Source: Shewanella glacialimarina (GTDB taxonomy: Bacteria > Pseudomonadota > Gammaproteobacteria > Enterobacterales > Shewanellaceae). Taken from it: 64,000 nt of DNA. Shown one piece after another: positions 1 to 9,532 of the stretch; the first letter of the stretch is position 1; every line of letters begins with the position of its first letter. A program made the translations under genes and the position numbers. The notes beneath the pieces are model-generated. The model worked only from the letters and a program-made list of their open reading frames with translations, had not been told where the DNA came from and did not search any database. The stretch is taken from assembly GCF_020511155.1 (NCBI RefSeq), contig NZ_CP041216.1:1860001-1924000 (forward strand), in the 5' to 3' direction.

Positions 1-446
1 AAGATGATGTTGTCCAATGTGCACTAAATTTAGAGCAACAGCGTCCTCAAGTTAATCTCGAGCTAGATGGAAGAATAAGTGAGGAAATACGAGATCTGGA
101 TGACACTTTAGGAGGATTTATTGAGGTTTTTGGCACCGATGGACACTATTATTTAGCGCAATTATCAGAGATCGATTACATCAATTTCAAGCCTGTTTCA
201 TCATTGATTGAAAATGTTTGGCGTCGTGTTGAACTGGCAATTAAAAATGGTCCAAGTGGTGAAGCTCACATACCCATGGTTTATGGGGGGAGCGAAACAG
301 ATGCTCAAAAGTTGGGGCGTGAAACCGATTGGCAAGAAATTGCTACGGACATCATGGTCGGTAAAGGATTAAAAATGTGGTTTGTTGATGATAAGGCAAG
401 CCCATTAAGCCAGTTCAAAAAAATAAACACACCAGTGATCCAATAG
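1..446 (+). CDS. tagJ: T6SS accessory protein TagJ (ImpE/SciE family), 3' part
   Basis: The reading frame is open from base 3 to the stop at 444-446, giving the last 147 residues; the start lies outside the window. The C-terminal half has the ImpE/SciE pattern: a GFIEVFGTDGHYYLAQ-like strand region, then HIPMVYGGSE and a GRETDW segment. In described T6SS clusters TagJ binds the sheath protein TssB and works with ClpV in sheath recycling. The order tagJ-tssE-tssF-tssG-tssH matches clusters of the Pseudomonas H1 type, which supports the call over TssC, which I first considered. It is probably co-transcribed with tssE 9 bases downstream. Confidence 0.75.
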   Translation, partial: DDVVQCALNLEQQRPQVNLELDGRISEEIRDLDDTLGGFIEVFGTDGHYYLAQLSEIDYINFKPVSSLIENVWRRVELAIKNGPSGEAHIPMVYGGSETDAQKLGRETDWQEIATDIMVGKGLKMWFVDDKASPLSQFKKINTPVIQ

Positions 447-455
447 GCTTAATAA

Positions 456-941
456 GTGAAAAAAGCTCAGCCAATAATGGCATCTGTGTTAGATAGGCTT
501 ATTGACGATGCTCCTGATGAACAAGATATCAAAGACAGTCATCGCGGCCTTAATTTACGTCAATTAAGGGCCAATGTACGCCGTGATCTTGAAAATTTGT
601 TAAATGCAAAATTGCAGTGGCAGACTTGGCCTGAACATTTAGTAGAGCTAGATAAGTCACTCATGAATTATGGTTTACGTGACTTTTCCTCCATGCCTGT
701 CGCAAGTCTAGATGGTCGTCAGTTGTTATGTCAGCAAGTAGCAGAGACCATAAAACGCTTTGAGCCAAGATTTGTAGAAGTGATGGTTGAAACGGTTGAT
801 AAAGAACAACCATTAGACAGAGTGCTTAGATTAAAAATCAATGCGCTGCTATATGCAGATCCTGAACCAGAATTTATTACTTTTGACTCAGAAGTAGAAC
901 CAGTGCATTTAGCCATGATAGTGAATGAGGCGTCATTGTGA
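456..941 (+). CDS. tssE: T6SS baseplate protein TssE (gp25-like)
   Basis: A 161-aa protein of the gp25-like baseplate wedge family. The family signature VRRDLENLLNAK followed by a YGLRDF segment is visible around residues 41-75. TssE forms part of the cytoplasmic wedge complex with TssF, TssG and TssK. The frame starts with GTG at 456; ATG 477 (residue 8) is an alternative start. The stop overlaps the GTG start of tssF, which suggests translational coupling. Confidence 0.85.
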   Translation: MKKAQPIMASVLDRLIDDAPDEQDIKDSHRGLNLRQLRANVRRDLENLLNAKLQWQTWPEHLVELDKSLMNYGLRDFSSMPVASLDGRQLLCQQVAETIKRFEPRFVEVMVETVDKEQPLDRVLRLKINALLYADPEPEFITFDSEVEPVHLAMIVNEASL

Positions 942-2767
942 ACCAAGAATTACTAGAATATTACAATCGTGAACTTGCGTTTATTCGTCATATGGGGTCT
1001 GAGTTTGCAGAGCAGTACCCCAAGGTTGCAGGACGGCTTAGATTGAGTGATGAGCATGTAGAGGATCCACATGTATCAAGACTCATTGAGGCATTTTCAT
1101 TACTCACGGCACAAATAAGACAAAAGTTGGATGATAGTTTTCCTGAATTAACCGAAGCACTATTAGGTCAACTATACCCTGATTATCAAGCGCCTATTCC
1201 CTCTATGTCAGTTATTCAGCTTACAACTGAAAATCTATCAACAACCGGAGTGCAATTGCCAAAAGGTACTCAGGTTGAAACACAGGTTGAAGGGATGAAG
1301 TCATGCCAATTTAAAACATGTTATGACATGAAACTGTGGCCAATTAAAGTAAAAAAGGCGCAATTTCAAAATGCTCCTTTTAATGCTCCCGAGCCTCAAT
1401 GGCCTGAACGTGCACAGGCTATTATTAAGCTTGATATTACGTGTGAGTTTGAAGAAATCAATATGCCTAGCTTAGGCGTAGACAAACTGCGTTTCTTTCT
1501 TAATGGACAAGACCATCAAACATTTCAGCTATACCAATTACTGTTCGAGCATAGCTTAGGTTTTGCATTGGTAAATGAAAGCCAATCAGTCTGTAAGTTC
1601 TTAACAAAACGCCATTTACAATCTGTTGGATTTGATGATGCGGAGCAAGTTATTCCCTATAGTCAGCGCAGTAGTGCAGGTTATCGATTATTACTAGAAA
1701 ACTTTATTTTTCCTGAGAAATTTCTTTTTTTTGATATTGATGATTTATCAGATAGTTGGCAAGGCCTTGATAGTAAGTTTTCGTTATATATTTATCTTCA
1801 GGAAGGTTCATCCGATCTTGAGAAACAAGTAACAGCAAGCCATTTTTTATTAGGTTGTACACCAATCATTAACCTATTTGAGCAGAAATTAGAATCAGTA
1901 AGCATCGATGGTGCACAGTATGAGTATAAGTTAGCCGCGCGTTATGCTGATGCCGAAGTGACAGAAATCATCAATGTGCAAGAGGTTACTGCATTTGATC
2001 CCAAAGATAACAAAGTAGCCGTTACGCCATTTTATGGTGAGTCTCATCCACAATATCTTGGTCACAGTAACTTGTTTTGGCATGTTAGACGGGAATCTGC
2101 GAGTTGGGCTGGTGGCTATAGTGAGCAGGGGACCGAGTCCTATTTATCATTGGTCGATCATCATTTTAAAGGGTTTACCGCAGAGGAAGGCTATGGCTCG
2201 TGGGTGCTCAGTATTAACGCGCTTTGCAGTAACCGAAATCTACCCGCGCATTTACCATTTAGTACCGATGAACCTAAAATGTTTGTCCCTGAACGGGCTG
2301 ATATTATTAAACAAGTTAAATGCTTATTAGCGCCGACATTACCAGTAAGGGCTGCACTAAGCGATGCTTCCCGTTGGCAATTAGTCAGCCACCTCTCAAT
2401 TGATAGCTTTAGTGGTCCTAATGCTCTTAATAATTTAAAACAGACACTTAAGTTGTATGACTTTAAATGCTCGCCTGAAAATAAGAAATTGATTGAAAAT
2501 ATTTACCAAGTGAATGTGACTACTGACACAGCAAGAGTTAACCAAAGTGGACGTATAAGTTTTTGCAGTGGCAGTCATATAGAAATTACCTTTATTAATG
2601 ATCATTATTCAGGCAGTGGAGTATTTTTCTTTTGTTGTATTTTAGACCATTTTTTTGCGCAGTTTTCCGTTGTTAATAGCTTTACTCGGCTGAGTATGCG
2701 ATTTAAAGACCAAGATGCTATTTACCATACTTGGCCTGCTCGAGCAGGGAAGATACCGCTGCTATGA
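938..2767 (+). CDS. tssF: T6SS baseplate subunit TssF
   Basis: At 609 aa it has the usual TssF length. The N-terminus has the conserved LLEYYNRELAFIR and EFAEQYPKVAGRL pattern, followed by the segment SRLIEAFSLLTAQIR. TssF is the main scaffold of the baseplate wedge. The GTG start at 938 lies inside the tssE stop (TGTGA arrangement), and the TGA stop at 2765-2767 overlaps the ATG of tssG. Operon organisation is therefore tight on both sides. Confidence 0.9.
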   Translation: MNQELLEYYNRELAFIRHMGSEFAEQYPKVAGRLRLSDEHVEDPHVSRLIEAFSLLTAQIRQKLDDSFPELTEALLGQLYPDYQAPIPSMSVIQLTTENLSTTGVQLPKGTQVETQVEGMKSCQFKTCYDMKLWPIKVKKAQFQNAPFNAPEPQWPERAQAIIKLDITCEFEEINMPSLGVDKLRFFLNGQDHQTFQLYQLLFEHSLGFALVNESQSVCKFLTKRHLQSVGFDDAEQVIPYSQRSSAGYRLLLENFIFPEKFLFFDIDDLSDSWQGLDSKFSLYIYLQEGSSDLEKQVTASHFLLGCTPIINLFEQKLESVSIDGAQYEYKLAARYADAEVTEIINVQEVTAFDPKDNKVAVTPFYGESHPQYLGHSNLFWHVRRESASWAGGYSEQGTESYLSLVDHHFKGFTAEEGYGSWVLSINALCSNRNLPAHLPFSTDEPKMFVPERADIIKQVKCLLAPTLPVRAALSDASRWQLVSHLSIDSFSGPNALNNLKQTLKLYDFKCSPENKKLIENIYQVNVTTDTARVNQSGRISFCSGSHIEITFINDHYSGSGVFFFCCILDHFFAQFSVVNSFTRLSMRFKDQDAIYHTWPARAGKIPLL

Positions 2768-3747
2768 ATTTACAAGCCATATTTGATGCGCCTACAGAGT
2801 ATGATTTTTACCAAGCGGTATATCAATTTCAGCAGCAGCTTTCAAAACAGCAACAAGGTTTTAAGGTGGGGTATGATTCTATTCCGTCTTCAGAACTATT
2901 GCGGTTTAAGTCGGATCAGCACCTAGGATTCCCAGGCCAGGCCATCAGTCGTATTAATCCCAAAGAGAGCAAGCAAACAACAAAAAAATCTGCTGAAATT
3001 CATGTGTCATTTATGGGTTTAACAGGTCCAAGTGGTGTGTTACCACAGCATTATACCGAACTCGTATTAGAGCGGTTGCGCTTGAAAGACAGCGGTATGC
3101 GCGATTTTTATGATCTTTTTAATCATCGTCTTATATCGCTTTTTTATCGTGCTTGGGAGAAATATCGGTTTGCAGTTAATTATGAGTCAGCGGATAAGGG
3201 GCCAAAAGATACTTTTACCCATGTCTTAAGCCAATTAAGTGGTGAGCATTCTTACCACCGATATTACAGCGGTTTTTATCAGCGAAAATCACCCAGTGCA
3301 GAGTCGTTAAGAATGATGCTAGAAGACTTCACTGGTTGTGATGTTGAAGTATTATCTTTTCAGGGGCGGTGGCAATATTTAGCGGCCACAGAGCAAACAC
3401 GATTGGCGAGTCGAATGCAACCTGAAGGTCAGTATGCTCGTTTGGGCGTTGATGCCAGCATAGGTGACAGAGTATGGGATATTAACTCAAGCATTACTAT
3501 CAATATTAAGCCGAATAAACAGTCGACTGTAGCTGCATTTATGCCGGGTGAACCAGGTTATGCCCCTTTGAAGGACCTAGTCATTAGCTATTTAGGTCTG
3601 TCTGTTAAGCATAAGATTTATTTAGAAATAAAACAACAAGATGCCCCTAAAGCACAGCTGTCAAAGTCAGCAGTCCCGTTAGGGTTAGGGTGTGGATTAT
3701 TAAACCGTGCAGAGCATGGTCAACACTTAAAACGATTAATGATATAA
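2764..3747 (+). CDS. tssG: T6SS baseplate subunit TssG
   Basis: A 327-aa TssG-family protein (VC_A0111/ImpH type) and wedge partner of TssF. Typical features are the early YDFYQAVYQF segment, SFMGLTGPSGVLPQHYTE near residues 91-108, and FYDLFNHRLISLFYRAW. The frame also opens upstream at 2731, but ATG 2764 overlaps the tssF stop in an ATGA junction and gives the usual N-terminus, so I chose it. The last residues overlap in another frame with the over-long upstream extension of the next gene; the true tssH start lies after this stop. Confidence 0.9.
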   Translation: MNLQAIFDAPTEYDFYQAVYQFQQQLSKQQQGFKVGYDSIPSSELLRFKSDQHLGFPGQAISRINPKESKQTTKKSAEIHVSFMGLTGPSGVLPQHYTELVLERLRLKDSGMRDFYDLFNHRLISLFYRAWEKYRFAVNYESADKGPKDTFTHVLSQLSGEHSYHRYYSGFYQRKSPSAESLRMMLEDFTGCDVEVLSFQGRWQYLAATEQTRLASRMQPEGQYARLGVDASIGDRVWDINSSITINIKPNKQSTVAAFMPGEPGYAPLKDLVISYLGLSVKHKIYLEIKQQDAPKAQLSKSAVPLGLGCGLLNRAEHGQHLKRLMI

Positions 3748-3764
3748 CAAATAAGGGACTATAT

Positions 3765-6362
3765 ATGTCAGCAATGACTCTGAGTAAATTGGTCGAAAAA
3801 CTTAATCCTGTTTGCCGAAAATCTTTAGAATCTGCCGCCAGTATTTGCCATAGCCGTAGTCAATTTACAGTTGAAATTGAACATTGGTTAATAGCGTTAT
3901 TAGAAAGCGAATCAGGTGACTTTGATATAATTAATGCCAGCTTCTCTGTCCATAAAGATCAGCTTATTGCTGAAGTTCGTCAAGGACTTGAAAAGTTTAA
4001 AACAGGAAACAGTGCCGCGCCAAGCTTGTCGCCGCATATTGTAAACTTACTTCGACAGTCTTGGTTAAATACCAGTATAGAGTTTAATGATAGCGAAGTT
4101 CGAGTTGCTTATATAATTTATACTCTTCTTGCAGATGATTCTCTTAATTCATTAATTTCTCGCTCTGCCAAACAATTAATGAAAATTGATCCTGCACAAT
4201 TAAAACACGCTTGGCCGCAACTAGCCCGTCAATCATCGGAGCATAGAGTATCAAGTGCTGATATTGAAGAAACCCAAGCAGCACCAAGCAAAACACCTAA
4301 TCTAGACCAGTTTACCCAAGATCTTACTGCGCAAGCGTGTTTAGGTAAAATTGACCCTATTCTAGGTCGCGACAATGAAATCAGACAGATGATTGATATT
4401 TTGACTCGACGTCGGCAAAACAATCCAATCCTAACGGGAGAGGCGGGAGTTGGGAAAACCGCGGTTGTTGAAGGTTTAGCACTTAAAATTGCTCAAAAAG
4501 AAGTACCTGATGCATTACTTAATTTGAGAATTCATGTACTTGACTTAGCTTTGTTACAAGCTGGAGCCGGTGTCAAAGGTGAATTTGAAAATAGACTCAA
4601 AGCATTAATCAATGAAGTTAAAAATGCTGTAAAGCCGATTATATTATTTATCGATGAAGCGCACACTATGATCGGAAGTGGTGGACAAGCTGGACAAAAC
4701 GATGCCGCAAACTTACTTAAGCCAGCTTTAGCAAGAGGAGAGTTAAGGACTATAGCCGCCACAACATGGGCAGAATATAAGAAGTTTTTTGAAAAAGATG
4801 CAGCACTAGCCCGGCGTTTTCAAGTCGTAAAAATAGAAGAACCAAGCCCTGAACAGGCTATAGATATGATGCGCGGTTTATTACCTGTTATGGAAAGTCA
4901 TCATAAGATCCTCGTATCAGATCAAGCACTTTGTGCTGCGGTAAATCTATCCCATCGTTATATAACAGGGCGCCAGTTACCAGATAAAGCGGTGAGCTTA
5001 TTGGATACAGCCTGTGCCAGAGTAGCAATGAGCCAGGCTTCAACTCCGGGTGCTGTTGAGGTAATACAACGCAAAATTCAACAATTAGAAACACAAATAA
5101 TGATCTTGAATAGAGAGCAGAAAAATGGCTCAGATCACAATAAAGTACTATCCGAATTAGTCAAAAAACAGAAGTTGTTTGAAAAAGACCTTAGACCGCT
5201 TGTAGAACAATGGCAATCAGAGCTAGAAACGGTAAAAAGTATTGCCGCTTTAGTAACACAAATTCAAAATGAGCCAAAGGAATTTGCTAATTTAGTCACC
5301 CAACTATCAGAATACAAGCAAAAACTTACGAGTAATAAACAGCCAATGGTGCATTGGCAAGTTGATGATCAACTCGTGGCTGAAGTTATTTCGGATTGGA
5401 CAGGTATTCCTGCTGGTAAAATGCAAGATGATGAAATAAAAACAATTTTAAATCTAAAAGATGTCATGGCAAAGCGAGTAATAGGTCAAGATCACGCATT
5501 AGATTTAATTGCTAAAACGGTGCAAACATCACGTGCTCAACTAGGTGATGAAAAACGTCCAATTGGTGTGTTTTTATTAGCAGGCCCAAGTGGCGTTGGT
5601 AAGACAGAAACAGCATTAACTTTAGCCGAACAAGTCTATGGCAGTGAAGATAATGTGACCATAATCAATATGTCTGAATTTAAAGAAGAGCATAAAGTGT
5701 CGCTCTTATTAGGCTCGCCTCCGGGTTATGTTGGGTATGGTGAAGGTGGAGTATTAACTGAAGCAGTACGACGTAAACCTTACAGTGTAATTTTACTTGA
5801 TGAAATGGAGAAGGCACACCCAGGAGTGCAGGATATTTTTTATCAAGTATTTGATAAAGGGACAATAAAAGACGGTGAAGGGCGTGATGTCGATTTTAAA
5901 AACACCATTATTATTATGACATCTAATGCGGGAACTGATACTACAATGGCGCTATTTGAAGATGAAGATATCGCACCGTCAATAAGTGGACTACGAAAAG
6001 CCCTTCAAGATGACTTATTAGCGTACTTTAAACCAGCATTTTTAGGCCGCCTTAATGTTATTCCTTATATACCACTAACTCAGCAGATGCTTAATGAAAT
6101 AACTAGACTGCAATTACAGCGAGTTGGACAACGTTTAGTTACCCATTACCAGGCTAAATTTAGTTACAGCGATGATGTTGTCACCAAGATTGTGTCTATG
6201 TGCCAAGATGCCGGTTCTGGCGCTCGTAATGTGCACAATATTTTACAAAACACCATGCTGCCAGATTTATCCATTAAGATTTTACAGAATATGGCAGTAA
6301 ATAAAAAAACAGTAAATGTAAAAGTAAATATCGAAAAGGAAGAGTTTACTTATAAGGTATAA
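3765..6362 (+). CDS. tssH: T6SS AAA+ ATPase TssH/ClpV
   Basis: An 865-aa AAA+ unfoldase of the ClpB/ClpV type that disassembles contracted T6SS sheath. It has a ClpN-like N-domain (about residues 1-150), then AAA-1 with Walker A GEAGVGKT near residue 225 and Walker B ILFIDEAHT. A coiled-coil middle region follows (about 420-520), then AAA-2 with Walker A GPSGVGKT near residue 607 and VILLDEMEKAHP. The frame is open to 3690, but ATG 3765 has an AAGGGA ribosome site 6-7 bases upstream and the right N-terminus. The middle region is shorter than in ClpB, as expected for ClpV. It is the last gene of the structural operon visible here. Confidence 0.93.
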   Translation: MSAMTLSKLVEKLNPVCRKSLESAASICHSRSQFTVEIEHWLIALLESESGDFDIINASFSVHKDQLIAEVRQGLEKFKTGNSAAPSLSPHIVNLLRQSWLNTSIEFNDSEVRVAYIIYTLLADDSLNSLISRSAKQLMKIDPAQLKHAWPQLARQSSEHRVSSADIEETQAAPSKTPNLDQFTQDLTAQACLGKIDPILGRDNEIRQMIDILTRRRQNNPILTGEAGVGKTAVVEGLALKIAQKEVPDALLNLRIHVLDLALLQAGAGVKGEFENRLKALINEVKNAVKPIILFIDEAHTMIGSGGQAGQNDAANLLKPALARGELRTIAATTWAEYKKFFEKDAALARRFQVVKIEEPSPEQAIDMMRGLLPVMESHHKILVSDQALCAAVNLSHRYITGRQLPDKAVSLLDTACARVAMSQASTPGAVEVIQRKIQQLETQIMILNREQKNGSDHNKVLSELVKKQKLFEKDLRPLVEQWQSELETVKSIAALVTQIQNEPKEFANLVTQLSEYKQKLTSNKQPMVHWQVDDQLVAEVISDWTGIPAGKMQDDEIKTILNLKDVMAKRVIGQDHALDLIAKTVQTSRAQLGDEKRPIGVFLLAGPSGVGKTETALTLAEQVYGSEDNVTIINMSEFKEEHKVSLLLGSPPGYVGYGEGGVLTEAVRRKPYSVILLDEMEKAHPGVQDIFYQVFDKGTIKDGEGRDVDFKNTIIIMTSNAGTDTTMALFEDEDIAPSISGLRKALQDDLLAYFKPAFLGRLNVIPYIPLTQQMLNEITRLQLQRVGQRLVTHYQAKFSYSDDVVTKIVSMCQDAGSGARNVHNILQNTMLPDLSIKILQNMAVNKKTVNVKVNIEKEEFTYKV

Positions 6363-6717
6363 ATATAATTATTAAATCAGATGTTATTAAAAAGTATTAG
6401 ATTTAGTATTTTCTAATCCTTATTAAATTTCAAATTAATAAGTTTTAAGGGCGATATATTCTGCAAGCGTTTGTTTTTTAAGGTTTGAGTTGTTTATTTA
6501 ATATTTTTACATTCCTTTCGTAAGGATAATTGATTATGAATCTACCTTTGATATAATATTTTTGCTTTAGACGTAATTCTACTTTTTAAATAATTGGTAA
6601 CTTAAGGTCAATTTTTTTCAAAGTGCATTTTTAATAAATTGAAATATTAAGTTTGATTGTGAACTTATATAAACCTGTCCATTAATGGATGACATATACG
6701 CAAAAGGAGCATTAATA
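6363..6717 (+). promoter_or_regulatory. AT-rich gap before hcp with candidate sigma-70 promoter
   Basis: This 355-base stretch between tssH and hcp is very AT-rich and has no gene. The best promoter-like pair is TTGATT (6530-6535) with a 16-base spacer and a perfect TATAAT (6552-6557). It would give a 5' leader of about 155 bases before hcp. I found no clear -24/-12 sigma-54 element, although hcp units in some other T6SS are sigma-54 dependent. The promoter is an inference from two hexamers only. Confidence 0.4.
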
Positions 6718-7197
6718 ATGCAAGCGAACACATATCTAGATTATGAAGGAATTAAAGGCGAAACTACCGCTGAAGAATTTAAAGACATGATCACTGTACT
6801 TTCTGTCGATTGGAATGTAAGCCGTGAAATTTCTTCTTTCACAGGTACAGCAAAAGATCGTGAAGCAAGTTCTACTCGCTTAGGTGACGTGACTATTACT
6901 AAATTACAAGATAATGCTTCTACTGATATCTTTAAAGAAGCGACTATTGGTAAAGGTAAAAAAGCTGTTTTTCATATCACTAAACAAGGTGATAAAATTG
7001 AAGAAATCATGCAAATTGAATTAACAGATGCAATGATTTCTAGCTATAGCGTTTCTGTACATGGTGATCGTCCAGTTGAGACTATTACCATCAGCTACAC
7101 TGAAATGATGATGGCTGTTACTCCTACTGATGATAAAAATAACATTACTGCAGCGCTACGTTATGGCTATAGCGGTGTTAAAGGTCAACAAATGTAA
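6718..7197 (+). CDS. hcp: T6SS inner tube protein Hcp
   Basis: A 159-aa Hcp-family protein that forms the hexameric rings of the T6SS tube and carries effectors. It starts MQANTYLDYEGIKGE and ends in the beta-rich core with ITISYTEMMMAVTP near residues 123-136. ATG 6718 is chosen because AGGAG lies at 6705-6709, although the frame is open from 6685. It stands apart from the structural operon, has its own leader, and is followed at once by a strong hairpin before vgrG. This suggests that hcp is expressed more strongly than its neighbours. Confidence 0.93.
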   Translation: MQANTYLDYEGIKGETTAEEFKDMITVLSVDWNVSREISSFTGTAKDREASSTRLGDVTITKLQDNASTDIFKEATIGKGKKAVFHITKQGDKIEEIMQIELTDAMISSYSVSVHGDRPVETITISYTEMMMAVTPTDDKNNITAALRYGYSGVKGQQM

Positions 7198-7216
7198 TTT
7201 GTTTGTGATCTTGAAT

Positions 7217-7247
7217 CCTGGGGAACGTGTTTCCCCGGGTTCTTTAT
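7217..7247 (+). terminator. Hairpin between hcp and vgrG (terminator/attenuator)
   Basis: A 9-bp stem, CCTGGGGAA (7217-7225) pairing with TTCCCCGGG (7231-7239) across a CGTGT loop, is followed by a T-rich run. vgrG starts 22 bases after the stem, so some readthrough is likely. The hairpin would then set a high hcp to vgrG ratio. Confidence 0.75.
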
Positions 7248-7268
7248 CTTAAAAGACTGAGGCAAGGA

Positions 7269-9125
7269 ATGCTTAAGGCCACTCAAAAAAATAATATTAT
7301 CAGTATTACCACTCCTCTTGGTAAGGATATCCTTTACCTCACACATTTTACTGCCACTGAAGCTATATCACAGCTATTCTCTATCAGTGTGTCAATGTTT
7401 ACCGTTGGTAAGCAAATCAACCTTGAAAGTTTGGTCGGTAAGAATGTGTGCATTACTTTGCGAAATGCACAAAGTGCAGGAGCTGTTCGATACTTCCATG
7501 GAGTGGTAAGCCATATTGAATCCGCAGGAATGCGTACAGCGGCATCTGATGTAGCTGAAGATTATATTGATTATCATGCTGTCATTGTACCGCGTGCAGC
7601 ATTAATGAAAAAACGCACCAACTGTCGTATTTTTCAAAACAAGTCCGTCATTGATATTCTTACTGATTTATTTGGTCAGCACGGTGTTAGCTTTCAAAAT
7701 AAAACCACCCGGACCTATCCTAAATATGAGTACTGTGTTCAGTACCTAGAGTCAGATTTAGATTTCATTAATCGCTTATTGCAGCAAGAAGGTATTTTTT
7801 ACTTTTTTGACCATAGTTTAAGTGATCACAAGTTGGTATTAGCAGATGATATTACTGCCTATAATACCTGTGATGAAGCCCAGGTTCGTTGTTTTTCTGG
7901 TCATTTAGCTGAGTCACATGTGTCCCATTGGCAAGGGGGGATGAGCATGGTTAGCGGTGGCTTCATGAATAAGGGGTATGATTATACTCAGCCGAAAAAG
8001 TTTCCTTCTGGTAGTAACGCCAAAGCTAGTCTACCAGAGCAGAAGCCACTTGAAGTCTTTGAGTACCTAGGTGAGTCCGAATTCAATAAACGCTCACAGC
8101 CTGTAGCTAATAACCAGCTTGAAGCCTGTCAAAAAGACATGAATAAATGCAGTGGCCAAAGCGACTGTCGCAGTTTTACTGTGGGTAAATTCTTTACTTT
8201 TAAAGATCATGAAAACAGCAGTTATAAAGGGAAGAGTTTTCTTGTTAGCGCATTGAGAACATCTGCCACCCAACCGAACCAGTCTGGTGCAAGTCAGAGT
8301 GGCTCCGGCTCTGTCTACCAAAATGATTTTGAATGTGTTCCTAATACCATAGCTTATCGCAGCACCTCTTTACTTAGAAAACCATTAATTAATGGTGTTC
8401 AAACTGCGGTTGTCACGGGGGAACCAGGCGATGAACAACATATTGATAAGTTTGGTCGGGTAAAAGTTCAGTTTCATTGGGATAGAGAAGGTGAGTTTAA
8501 TTCTAAGAGTTCATGTTGGATCCGTGTGGCTCAAAGCTGGGCGGGTAATAAATGGGGTGCATTTTTCTTCCCTAGAGTGGGACAAGAAGTTCTAGTTGAA
8601 TTTATTAATGGCGATCCTGATCAACCTATCATTAGTGGCGCTGTGTATAATGCTGACTTAATGCCGCCGTACGCATTACCATCTAAGAAAACACAATCGG
8701 GTATTAAATCTCATAGCACAAAAGATGGTGGCGCTGATAACTACAACGAGTTACGTTTTGATGATGAAAAAGGTAAGGAATTATTATTCTTCCAAGCCGA
8801 GAAGGATCATCAGCTTAATGTCAAAAATGACCAGAAAGATAAAGTGGGTAATGATCGTTTTACAGAAGTCATTAATAATGACAATGGCAAAGTTGGCAAT
8901 GATCGTAAAATTGAAATTAGCAATAATGACACAGTTAAAGTGGGTAAAGTGTTAAATATTGAAGCCGGCAACGAAATTGTCATTAAAACCGGTAGTGCAA
9001 GTATCAAGATGAGTAGTGATGGCTCTATTTCAATTGAAGGAACCAATATCAAAATCAAAGGTACTGATATTAAAGTCAATGGGACGAGTATTGCACTTAA
9101 AGCTGCTCAAATTAAGTTAAATTAA
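7269..9125 (+). CDS. vgrG: T6SS spike protein VgrG
   Basis: A 618-aa VgrG trimeric spike protein. The N-terminal gp27-like part contains EYCVQYLESDLDFINRLLQQ and a GIFYFF segment. The gp5-like OB domain begins near residue 390 with KFGRVKVQFHWDREG and continues to GDPDQPIISGAVYN. The tail (about 520-618) is a beta-helix of short repeats such as KVGNDR and KIKGTDIKV. There is no extra effector domain after the needle. The frame opens at 7227 inside the upstream hairpin; ATG 7269, with GAGG at 7259-7262, gives the usual start. The downstream cargo genes are probably delivered by this VgrG. Confidence 0.92.
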   Translation: MLKATQKNNIISITTPLGKDILYLTHFTATEAISQLFSISVSMFTVGKQINLESLVGKNVCITLRNAQSAGAVRYFHGVVSHIESAGMRTAASDVAEDYIDYHAVIVPRAALMKKRTNCRIFQNKSVIDILTDLFGQHGVSFQNKTTRTYPKYEYCVQYLESDLDFINRLLQQEGIFYFFDHSLSDHKLVLADDITAYNTCDEAQVRCFSGHLAESHVSHWQGGMSMVSGGFMNKGYDYTQPKKFPSGSNAKASLPEQKPLEVFEYLGESEFNKRSQPVANNQLEACQKDMNKCSGQSDCRSFTVGKFFTFKDHENSSYKGKSFLVSALRTSATQPNQSGASQSGSGSVYQNDFECVPNTIAYRSTSLLRKPLINGVQTAVVTGEPGDEQHIDKFGRVKVQFHWDREGEFNSKSSCWIRVAQSWAGNKWGAFFFPRVGQEVLVEFINGDPDQPIISGAVYNADLMPPYALPSKKTQSGIKSHSTKDGGADNYNELRFDDEKGKELLFFQAEKDHQLNVKNDQKDKVGNDRFTEVINNDNGKVGNDRKIEISNNDTVKVGKVLNIEAGNEIVIKTGSASIKMSSDGSISIEGTNIKIKGTDIKVNGTSIALKAAQIKLN

Positions 9126-9127
9126 TC

Positions 9128-9481
9128 ATGTCTATTATTGCCTATTCTGGGGGTGGTCATTTAGGTACATTTTGCCGTGGGCATGAATTAGTGTGCCAAT
9201 TTGGTTACTCTCATTTGATTTGTAAACCAGTTGATAAGCCACAAGATCCATTATTAAATCTTCCTGATATGTCCGTTGTAGTCAGTGCAACATTTGGCGA
9301 GCAGTTCTTATTAAGTCGCCATAGTTGGAAAAATGAGACAGATATATTGAGTCGTATTTATCATTATCTTATAGCAGATGATTATGCTGGGGTTCCGTTA
9401 TCTGAAAGCGAATTAGTGTCGGCTATATCGATTGCATTTGAGCAACGATTACTATTGGTTATTCCAATAGATAAAGACTGA
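9128..9481 (+). CDS. Conserved-context hypothetical protein (117 aa)
   Basis: I do not recognise a family. The 117-aa protein starts 2 bases after the vgrG stop and precedes the PAAR gene, so it is probably co-translated with the spike. It has two Cys residues in the first third (CRGHELVC) and ends LLLVIPIDKD. No signal peptide or membrane helix is evident. Position suggests an adaptor or assembly factor between VgrG and PAAR. That is inference from context only, and it does not resemble the Eag/DUF1795 or DUF4123 adaptors as far as I can see. Confidence 0.6.
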   Translation: MSIIAYSGGGHLGTFCRGHELVCQFGYSHLICKPVDKPQDPLLNLPDMSVVVSATFGEQFLLSRHSWKNETDILSRIYHYLIADDYAGVPLSESELVSAISIAFEQRLLLVIPIDKD

Positions 9482-9532
9482 TATATTCAATTGACTTAAT
9501 CCGTTTTTAAAACACAAATAAAGGAATATTTG

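Noticed and set aside
1..446. First read as the end of tssC
   Set aside because: The residues fit the ImpE/TagJ C-terminal pattern, and the TssC C-terminal motifs are absent.
8725..9079. Frames opposite or within the VgrG repeat tail
   Set aside because: Products mirror the repetitive beta-helix codons; not genes.
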